Below the pieces are notes generated by a model, which ran no database searches, had not been told where the DNA came from, and was given only the letters and a program-made list of their open reading frames with translations. From Phycisphaerales bacterium (GTDB lineage Bacteria > Planctomycetota > Phycisphaerae > Phycisphaerales > SM1A02), in contig JAPKCC010000019.1 of assembly GCA_028823105.1 (NCBI GenBank), forward strand, positions 1 to 39,203: a DNA stretch of 39,203 nucleotides. Direction: 5' to 3'. Shown piece by piece: positions 33,048 through 39,203 of the stretch (the stretch's first letter is position 1; every line of letters starts with the position of its first letter). Position numbers and translations under genes: made by a program.

Positions 33048-34834
33048 CAGTGATCGCTCCTTCTGATTCGAGTCCTGGTTCCCGGTTCGACCGCCACGGT
33101 TCGTGAGACTCCGTCCGGCCACCGTACCTCTGCCACCAACGGCAGCATCCGATCCTCGGCCGAAAGACCGAAGTGCGCTTCGGGCGATGTCGTCGACTGG
33201 AAGGGCCCGCCGCCTCTGATCCATCGGTGCTGCATCGACTCGCCGGCACGGAGCCGAACCTCCGCTCCCAGCGCCGGAATTGGTTGGATCACCACCCAGT
33301 CGTCGTTCCGGTCGTGAAGATTCTTAAGCAATCGAAGCGGACCGTTCAACTCCAGCACGACGACGTCGACATCACCATCGAGATCGAAGTCCGCAAAGAC
33401 CGCGGCTCGGTCCCGATGGGCTTCGAGCAGCCAGGGGTTCTCCGCGACGAGCCCCGTGAAGGTTTCCTTCAGTGGATCGACGAAGACGAATCGTCTCGCG
33501 TCTCGCCGCCAGAGGCCGGGCGGTTGCGCATACCGGCTGTCCATGCTCTCCACGGTCGCCTGTGGGTAGACGTGGCCGTTGACCACCAGCAAGTCCTCAT
33601 CACCGTCGTGGTCGAGATCCGCGAACTCCGTCGCCCAGCCCAGTTGTTGCCGAGACCCTTCTGCCAGTCCGAACCGACGTGTCCGGTCATCGAAAAAACC
33701 GTCAACGTTCGCGTGCAGCGTGTTGGTGTCACTCGAGAAGTTCGTCGAGAACACGTCGGGCGTCCCGTTGCCGTCGACGTCTCCGACCGCCATTCCCATG
33801 GTGGCTTGGGCATCGCCCTCCTGATTCGTAGCCGCGCCGCTTCTGAGGCCGGTTTCTTCGAACTTCCAATCGCCGAGGTTCCGATGCAACTGGTTCCCCT
33901 GACTGTCATTCCCCACCAAGACGTCCTGCAGGCCATCACCGTCGAAGTCGAGAATCGCGAGATTGAGCCCGAATCGGGCCGCCCCGTCGACCGGGCGTCG
34001 CTCGAAGCGATCGCCTAGGTTCTCGTACCAACGATCTCCTCGGGCGGGAATCCCTCGCGGCCCGGACAGCACCTCGATGCCACGGAACGTTGAAGTTGGA
34101 AGTGGTTCCGCGGGATCGAATTCTAGATATCCCACCGCGACCAGATCGAGATCACCATCTCCATCGAGATCACCCAGCCCCATCGAAGTCGTCCAACCAG
34201 CATCGTCGTCCAACCCCCAGGCGGTCGTCGCATCGGTGAAACGCCCGTTCCCCTGGTTCAGCCAGAGCCGGTCGACGCCGAGTGTCCCGATCAACAGGTC
34301 GTCCCGGCCGTCGGCGTTCACATCACCGACTGCCACGCCGAAGCTCCAGGCGTGATGATCTTCCAGACCGCTTCCTTCGGTCACATCTTCGAAGGCGAGC
34401 CGCCCAGTCTCCAATGAGAGATTCTTGAGCAGCCTGGCTCCGGGACCTTCCTCCGGCGAATCGAGCGTCGCGCCGTTCGGCACGATCAGATCCAGATCGC
34501 CATCCTGATCGAAGTCGATCAGGCCGAGGCCACCGCCCTTGACCTCGACGATCTGGGTTGAGGGGTCTCGCCCGCTGGTCGTGAACACGTTCGCAAGTCC
34601 GGCATCGATCGACGCATCCCGCAATCGAATGAACTCGCCGGAAGCCGCCACCGCCGAGGTCGGTTCTTCCGATGCCGACTCGACACCCACTGGTCCGCGG
34701 TCGGTCGTCGGCGATGAAGGCGATGACGGCGACTGATCGCACCCGACGGTCATCAAGACTGTGGTCATCCCGATCGGAAGGATGAAGACAATCGACCGGA
34801 TGATCGATCGTCCAGAAAGGTGGCGACGATTCAC
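33047..34834 (-). CDS. FG-GAP/ASPIC-UnbV repeat lipoprotein
   Basis: 595-aa lipoprotein: signal helix then lipobox MTVGC. Seven FG-GAP/VCBS-type loops with Dx(D/N)xDGxxD calcium motifs follow, including LIDFDQDGDLDLIV, VGDVNADGRDDLLI, LGDLDGDGDLDLVA, LDFDGDGLQDVLV, VGDVDGNGTPDVFS, ADLDHDGDEDLLVV and ADFDLDGDVDVVVL, forming a likely beta-propeller. The C-terminal 90 residues are an ASPIC/UnbV domain (GAEVRLRAGE, then RWIRGGGPFQSTTSPEAHFG, WPDGVSRTV), as in CRTAC1-like proteins. Probably extracellular or anchored to the envelope, binding protein or sugar. The GTG start overlaps the upstream stop (GTGA), so it follows the TPR protein closely. Confidence 0.9.
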   Translation of the reverse strand: MNRRHLSGRSIIRSIVFILPIGMTTVLMTVGCDQSPSSPSSPTTDRGPVGVESASEEPTSAVAASGEFIRLRDASIDAGLANVFTTSGRDPSTQIVEVKGGGLGLIDFDQDGDLDLIVPNGATLDSPEEGPGARLLKNLSLETGRLAFEDVTEGSGLEDHHAWSFGVAVGDVNADGRDDLLIGTLGVDRLWLNQGNGRFTDATTAWGLDDDAGWTTSMGLGDLDGDGDLDLVAVGYLEFDPAEPLPTSTFRGIEVLSGPRGIPARGDRWYENLGDRFERRPVDGAARFGLNLAILDFDGDGLQDVLVGNDSQGNQLHRNLGDWKFEETGLRSGAATNQEGDAQATMGMAVGDVDGNGTPDVFSTNFSSDTNTLHANVDGFFDDRTRRFGLAEGSRQQLGWATEFADLDHDGDEDLLVVNGHVYPQATVESMDSRYAQPPGLWRRDARRFVFVDPLKETFTGLVAENPWLLEAHRDRAAVFADFDLDGDVDVVVLELNGPLRLLKNLHDRNDDWVVIQPIPALGAEVRLRAGESMQHRWIRGGGPFQSTTSPEAHFGLSAEDRMLPLVAEVRWPDGVSRTVAVEPGTRTRIRRSDH

Positions 34835-35751
34835 TCCGAGGCCTCCTTCTGGCGTGCATTCGAGTCTCCCGAAGGATCGGGATCTTCCGTGGGTGCGCCG
34901 ACCCTGATTCTGGCCTGCCGTTCCTCGTATCTCGCCCGATCGGCACGCTCGCCGTCTCCAAGACGATCCATCGCCCGCGCCAGTTTCGCCCAGCCTTCGT
35001 AGTGATCGGGAAACTGGACGATCCCCTTCTGAAACGAGACCTGCGCCTCTTCCACTCGATCGAGTTCCCAGAACGCGTCGCCCCGACGAATGAGGGCTTT
35101 GGCGAGCTCGCGGCGGCGATCGGGAATCCCCTGATTGAGCGCGATCGCGGATTCAAACGCCGGGAGCGCCGATTCCGGATCCCCGACCTCGAGGAGTGCG
35201 ACGCCCAGTCCGAAGTGAGAATCAGCCTCGCCCGGCATCACCTCCAGATGAGCACGAAAGGCGGCCGCAGACGCTTCCGGGCGGCCGAGGTAGAACAGAC
35301 ACCAACCGCGAAAGTGGTCGGCATGTCGGCGTTCCCGAAAACTCCGGCCGGACACCAGGGATTGATCGAGTTCGACGATGGCGAGTCCGTATCGCTTCTG
35401 CTTCTGTAACGCGACCCCGAGGAGAAATCGAAGCCGGTCGGGTTCAGAGTGGTCATCGACGTCCCTTCTCAGGAGTCGTTCCGCCTCCTCAAAACGCCCG
35501 GCATCGAGCAGCCCGAGCGCTGTTTCAGCCAACTGCGATGCTGCCGAGCCATCAGAACTTTGGTTATAGGAGCCTGCCGGGTCCGCACCGGCAACTGGTC
35601 TGGCGTCGTCGGCATTCGAAGCGGACCCATCGCGAGTCGCTGGATCTTGCGGATCGCATCCACCCAAACTGAAGATCAGGAAACAGAGAACCAGCCAAAA
35701 AAAGCCCTTATGAGCCCCCAGAAGCGTTGGATGATCCTGGATAGAACTCAT
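34831..35751 (-). CDS. TPR-repeat lipoprotein
   Basis: 306-aa lipoprotein with signal helix and lipobox LGGC. After a disordered linker (SDGSAASQLAETALGLL) come about four TPR-type helical pairs (RFEEAERLLRRDVDDHSEPD, VALQKQKRYGLAIVELDQSL, YLGRPEASAAAFRAHLEVMP, VALLEVGDPESALPAFESAI, EVEAQVSFQKGIVQF-like). TPR proteins hold complexes together, here probably at the outer face of the inner membrane or the inner face of the outer membrane. The start at 35751 has GGAGG 5 nt upstream; a start at 35787 is possible. It is the first gene of the TPR - ASPIC - CII operon. Confidence 0.85.
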   Translation of the reverse strand: MSSIQDHPTLLGAHKGFFWLVLCFLIFSLGGCDPQDPATRDGSASNADDARPVAGADPAGSYNQSSDGSAASQLAETALGLLDAGRFEEAERLLRRDVDDHSEPDRLRFLLGVALQKQKRYGLAIVELDQSLVSGRSFRERRHADHFRGWCLFYLGRPEASAAAFRAHLEVMPGEADSHFGLGVALLEVGDPESALPAFESAIALNQGIPDRRRELAKALIRRGDAFWELDRVEEAQVSFQKGIVQFPDHYEGWAKLARAMDRLGDGERADRARYEERQARIRVGAPTEDPDPSGDSNARQKEASE

Positions 35752-36204
35752 GACGTCCTCCCCGCCACCCCAGATCGACGTGAGCACTCGGTCCTCGCGG
35801 CCTTCATTTTAGACCCCTTAGTACAAAATTCAGGGATCGAAGTCGGCTTTCCGTGGTCTCTAGATTGGACCGAAGCCATCTTGTGCGGAACAATGGAGGA
35901 CGAAGATCTCATTCTGAAAGCCTATCTCCAAGCACCACCAGCCCGCGGAATCAGGTGCCTAGAATTCCGGGTCGCCCCTCTTCCAAGAGTTTACAGGGCG
36001 GGTTGAGGTGGAAAGACGGCAGACGAAGGATCGATTCTGAGGATCAAAGAACAATGATCACCGTTCAGGGATACCTGCCTACATGATCACATGATCACAT
36101 GATCAAGAAATACCCGTGGCTTCGACCTTCCCGAAGATCGACGGAATCCGTTGACCATCACGCCTCGAACTCACGAAGCCGACCGATCTGGAGCGTTCAC
36201 GCCG
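35752..36204. other. Divergent promoter region with lower GC
   Basis: No gene that I can support. This 453-nt stretch between divergent lipoprotein and oxidoreductase genes is visibly less GC-rich in places (for example TTCATTTTAGACCCCTTAGT at about 35805-35824). It should hold promoters for both sides, but I could not place reliable -35/-10 or sigma-54 boxes. It contains one short tandem repeat, listed separately. Confidence 0.5.
36081..36104 (+). repeat. Three tandem copies of ACATGATC
   Basis: Exact 8-bp units at 36081, 36089 and 36097. Each contains the ATGATCA/TGATCA palindrome core across the joint. It lies 100 nt upstream of the di-heme oxidoreductase start, so it could affect the promoter, or be a simple slippage repeat. 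Confidence 0.85.
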
Positions 36205-37899
36205 ATGGGAATTGAAAAGAAGAGCCTCAACACGATGGGAATGGCCCTCGCCATCTCGACTTTGGTCGTGATGAACGCAGATTTGCGTGCCGGAGACCCG
36301 GTCGTTCCTCAGCCAGCGGTCGGAGCTCCGATCGACGGTCTCAACTCGACCCAACGAACGCAATTCGATCTTGGTCGGATCCTTTTCGGCGTGCCGCTCC
36401 TCGTCGAAGACGGGCTCGGCCCGGTCTTGAATAAGTCCAATTGCCGGTCGTGCCACTCGAACCCCGATGGCGGGCCGGGAAACATCGCCGTCACCCACTT
36501 CGGCGTCGTCGACAAGGGCGAATTCACCGCGCTTCCGGGTGGAACGCTGCTGCAACTGGTGGCCATCAGTTCAGGCTGTGAGGAGTCCCTCCCGCCCGAG
36601 GCGAACTTCACGACCAACCGAATCACCCCGGGAATGCTGGGCTACGGCCTCGTCGAGGCGATCGCGGATGCCGACATCGTCGCGAATGAAGATCCGACAG
36701 ATGCGGATTCGGACGGAATCAGCGGCCGAGTCCACTGGGTCCCGACCTTCGGAACCGACGTCCCGGGCGAACTCCGCGCCGGCCGGTTCGGTTGGAAGTC
36801 GATCGTCGCCAACGTGATTACATTCTCGGGTGATGCGGCGCTCAACGAGATGGGCCTCACGAACCAGATCTTCGGCGAGGAGACCGCCCCGAACGGCGAT
36901 CTCGCTCGACTCGAACTTTGCGACGACATTCCCGACCCAGAAGATCATCCCGACCGACAGGGATTCACCTTCGTCGATCGGGTGACCCACTTCCAGAGAT
37001 ACCTCGCGCCACCGCCACAGGCTCCCCGCAGCGGCATGACCGGGGAAACGGTGTTCAACGACTTCGGATGCAACGCCTGTCACACCTCGTCTTTCACGAC
37101 CGGCACCCTCACGACCGACGGCCTGCCCCTTGAGTCGGCCCTCGAGAACAAGGTCGTCAAGCCCTACTCCGACTTTCTGCTTCACGACATGGGCCTCCTC
37201 GGCGACGGCCTCCCGCAGGGTGACGCGTCCGGAAATGAGTTCCGAACCACACCCCTGATGGGCGTCGCGAGACGACTTTCGATGATCCATGATGGACGGG
37301 TGAACAGTGGCCCGATCGAGAGCCGGTTGCATCAGGCGATCAGCCTCCATGGGCCTTTCGGCGAAGGTGCAAATGCCGCCGCCGCCTACCTCGATGCCAC
37401 CAAGGATGACCAAGACGCACTGATCAAGTTCCTCAAGTCACTCGGCCGAACGGACTTCGATCAGGATGAGGACGATCTCATCACCCTCCAGGACTTCGAA
37501 GTCCTTCTCGCGTGTTCGAAGATCGACGCGGTGATCTCACCTGACGACGCATGCGGCATCAGCGACGTGAATCAAGATGGCCTGATCAACCTCGTCGACC
37601 TCGGCTCCTTCCTGCTCGCGTACGAAGGTGTGAACGGCGACTGCGACGACGACGGTGTCACCGATCTCGAGGAGATTTTCCTCGGGGCGACCGACGAAGA
37701 CGGAAACGGCATTCCCGATGAGTGCGTGGCCTGCCCCGGCGACTTCAACGAAAACGGCGTGGTCGACGGTGGAGATCTCGGTCTCATGCTCGTCGCCTGG
37801 GGATCCTGCACCGGATGTCCTGAGGATCTCAATGCGGACGGAAACGTCAACGGGGCCGATCTGGGCCTCATGCTCGTCGCCTGGGGCGTGTGCCCCTGA
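36205..37899 (+). CDS. Secreted di-heme oxidoreductase with GC-type dockerin
   Basis: 564-aa exported protein. After a signal peptide (MGIEKKSLNTMGMALAISTL, cut before about AGDP) it has two c-type heme motifs, CRSCH (80-84) and CNACH (289-293), and di-heme oxidoreductase (DHOR) blocks: KPYSDFLLHDMG and FRTTPLMGVARRLSMIHDGR. Similar proteins oxidise or carry electrons in the periplasm; the substrate is unknown. The C-terminus has an EF-hand/thrombospondin-like part (DVNQDGLINLVDLGSFLL, DCDDDGVTDLEEIF) and then a GC-type double dockerin (37732-37899): CPGDFNENGVVDGGDLGLML followed by VAWG, then a second loop DLNADGNVNGADLGLMLVAW ending in C. Start at 36205 (ATG); an in-frame TTG at 36151 is less likely. 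Confidence 0.85.
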   Translation: MGIEKKSLNTMGMALAISTLVVMNADLRAGDPVVPQPAVGAPIDGLNSTQRTQFDLGRILFGVPLLVEDGLGPVLNKSNCRSCHSNPDGGPGNIAVTHFGVVDKGEFTALPGGTLLQLVAISSGCEESLPPEANFTTNRITPGMLGYGLVEAIADADIVANEDPTDADSDGISGRVHWVPTFGTDVPGELRAGRFGWKSIVANVITFSGDAALNEMGLTNQIFGEETAPNGDLARLELCDDIPDPEDHPDRQGFTFVDRVTHFQRYLAPPPQAPRSGMTGETVFNDFGCNACHTSSFTTGTLTTDGLPLESALENKVVKPYSDFLLHDMGLLGDGLPQGDASGNEFRTTPLMGVARRLSMIHDGRVNSGPIESRLHQAISLHGPFGEGANAAAAYLDATKDDQDALIKFLKSLGRTDFDQDEDDLITLQDFEVLLACSKIDAVISPDDACGISDVNQDGLINLVDLGSFLLAYEGVNGDCDDDGVTDLEEIFLGATDEDGNGIPDECVACPGDFNENGVVDGGDLGLMLVAWGSCTGCPEDLNADGNVNGADLGLMLVAWGVCP

Positions 37900-38056
37900 C
37901 CGAAGACCTGACGCATGCTTCTTGCATGCCGGCCAGGGGATCTCCCCCGGTCGAATCGAAAAGTCGGCATAATCGATGCCGAATCATCCACAGAACCAGA
38001 TCGGGTGTAAACCCGACCTTCCCTCCGCAAACCGCGGAACTCACCAGGAGAGCCAG

Positions 38057-39203
38057 ATGCAGCTTGGCAGCAGAACTTTGATCGGCCTCAACATCGTCGC
38101 GGCGACCATGATCGCCACCTCGGCATCAGCCCAGTGGGTTGAATTCACCGAGGCCACCGCCGAGCGACTCGTCCTCGACGACATCTACCGTGTCAATGAC
38201 AACATGGAGAAGGACTTCGCGTGGGCCGACTTCGATCGCGACGGGTTCATCGACCTCGCCGTGGCGCGGAAGTTCCCCGGGTCCGTCGAAGGCGGCGCCA
38301 AGAATCTGCTCCTGATGAACGAGAACGGCGTGCTGGTTGACCGGACCGACAACTACGCGATTAACTCGAGCGACGAAGGCGACATCGGCTTTTTCCAGCA
38401 GACCAACGACCGCGATATCAAAGTGCTCGACGTCGACCTCGACGGCTGGCCCGATCTGGTGACGTCCACCACGATGAGCGACAATCTGAGCGCCCGTCTC
38501 GGTCAGCCACGTATCTACCACAACCTCGGCGACGACTCCAACGGCAACTGGCGAGGATTCCGGTTCGACGACGATCGAATTCCGGTCCTCTTCGCCAAGA
38601 ACGGTGACTCCGCAAACCCGCGGGCGTGTGCCATCGCGGTCGGAGACGTCACCAACGACGGCTATCCTGACATCTACTTCGTCGACTACGACACGCCGGA
38701 GACCAGTGGCAACGTCTGCATCGACCTCAACATGGATGGCGATACCAACGACGTCGTCGACGGCGTCTCCGAGTGCAACCCGAGCCCCGCCGAGAACCCC
38801 AGCGACGACTACGACGGAAAACTCTTGGTGAATCTCGGTGCGGCGAACCCGGGTTACTTCTACGACAGCACCACCACCATGATGACCTCCGGCCAGTTGG
38901 CGATGGCCTTCGGCAACGAATGCGTCATTCGCGACGTCAATGGCGATGGTCTCAACGACATCATTCGCGTGAACACCCTGACCTCAGGCCAGGACATCGC
39001 CGTGCTCTACCAAACCAACGGCGGTTCCTTCATCGGTCCCGCCACTGTGACCCTCGGCGCGCCCTACGGCATGAACGCCGCCGACCTCAACAACGACGGC
39101 CGGATCGACATTCTCACCGCGGATGTCGGTCAGGATGCGTACATGATTAACAACGGCAACAACAGCTCAGGCATCGCCACCTGGACCCGGTACACCATCG
39201 CCG
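38057..39203 (+). CDS. Secreted FG-GAP (VCBS) repeat protein, 3' end off window
   Basis: The reading frame is open from the ATG at 38057 (AGGAG 7 nt upstream) to the right edge, 382 codons, with no stop; the gene is cut by the window. A signal peptide (MQLGSRTLIGLNIVAATMIA then TSASAQ) precedes FG-GAP/VCBS loops with calcium-type motifs: DFDRDGFIDLAV, DVDLDGWPDLVT, DVTNDGYPDIYF, DVNGDGLNDIIR and DLNNDGRIDILT. These form an extracellular beta-propeller. Its C-terminal part, often a dockerin in this group, is unseen. It follows the di-heme gene by 157 nt in the same direction; the gap holds a weak GCATGC repeat but no convincing terminator. Confidence 0.85.
   Translation, partial: MQLGSRTLIGLNIVAATMIATSASAQWVEFTEATAERLVLDDIYRVNDNMEKDFAWADFDRDGFIDLAVARKFPGSVEGGAKNLLLMNENGVLVDRTDNYAINSSDEGDIGFFQQTNDRDIKVLDVDLDGWPDLVTSTTMSDNLSARLGQPRIYHNLGDDSNGNWRGFRFDDDRIPVLFAKNGDSANPRACAIAVGDVTNDGYPDIYFVDYDTPETSGNVCIDLNMDGDTNDVVDGVSECNPSPAENPSDDYDGKLLVNLGAANPGYFYDSTTTMMTSGQLAMAFGNECVIRDVNGDGLNDIIRVNTLTSGQDIAVLYQTNGGSFIGPATVTLGAPYGMNAADLNNDGRIDILTADVGQDAYMINNGNNSSGIATWTRYTIA

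Noticed and set aside
37913-37950. GCATGC pair and GGGG-ATCT-CCCC small stems after the di-heme gene
   Set aside because: Short stems with no T-run. Not enough for a terminator.

Overview
The window looks like a chromosomal segment of a planctomycete, most likely of the class Phycisphaerae. It is GC-rich and densely packed. The supporting features are a GC-type double dockerin on a secreted di-heme enzyme, FG-GAP and ASPIC/UnbV secreted proteins, a FliW-CsrA flagellar control pair, an LPS export pair (LptF/LptG), and a short dcw run that stops after ftsQ. The taxonomic call is inference from protein style, since no rRNA is present. I see no mobile elements, CRISPR arrays or tRNA genes.

Left part (about 1-10.7 kb, all on the minus strand and read right to left): a late flagellar cluster, flgI - flgJ(rod-binding) - flgN - flgK - flgL - fliW - csrA - flagellin 2 - terminator - flagellin 1 - terminator. 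The first genes overlap by ATGA, and a sigma-54-like element sits just upstream of flgI. The flagellin leaders are rich in GGA motifs. One hairpin ahead of flagellin 2 puts GGA in its loop and resembles the consensus CsrA ligand. This suggests FliW-CsrA-flagellin partner switching, with FliW released or captured by free flagellin and CsrA repressing flagellin translation.

10.8-20.6 kb: a GT-C-type membrane glycosyltransferase-like protein, a zinc-ribbon/GYF-like protein, a parvulin/SurA-like lipoprotein, LptG and LptF permeases, and a four-gene pseudopilin operon (GspI-, GspJ-, PilX/GspK- and GspH-like) with no secretion motor in view. 20.6-25.2 kb (minus): a large secreted protein of unknown function ending in a half dockerin, and an orphan NtrC-type sigma-54 activator.

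25.3-32.6 kb (plus): murC-murB-ddl-ftsQ for peptidoglycan precursors and division, a small membrane protein, greA, and a cardiolipin synthase. 32.6-35.8 kb (minus): a tightly overlapping three-gene operon of TPR lipoprotein, FG-GAP/ASPIC lipoprotein and CII-like DNA-binding protein. 36.2-39.2 kb (plus): the dockerin-bearing di-heme oxidoreductase and a secreted FG-GAP protein that runs off the right edge.
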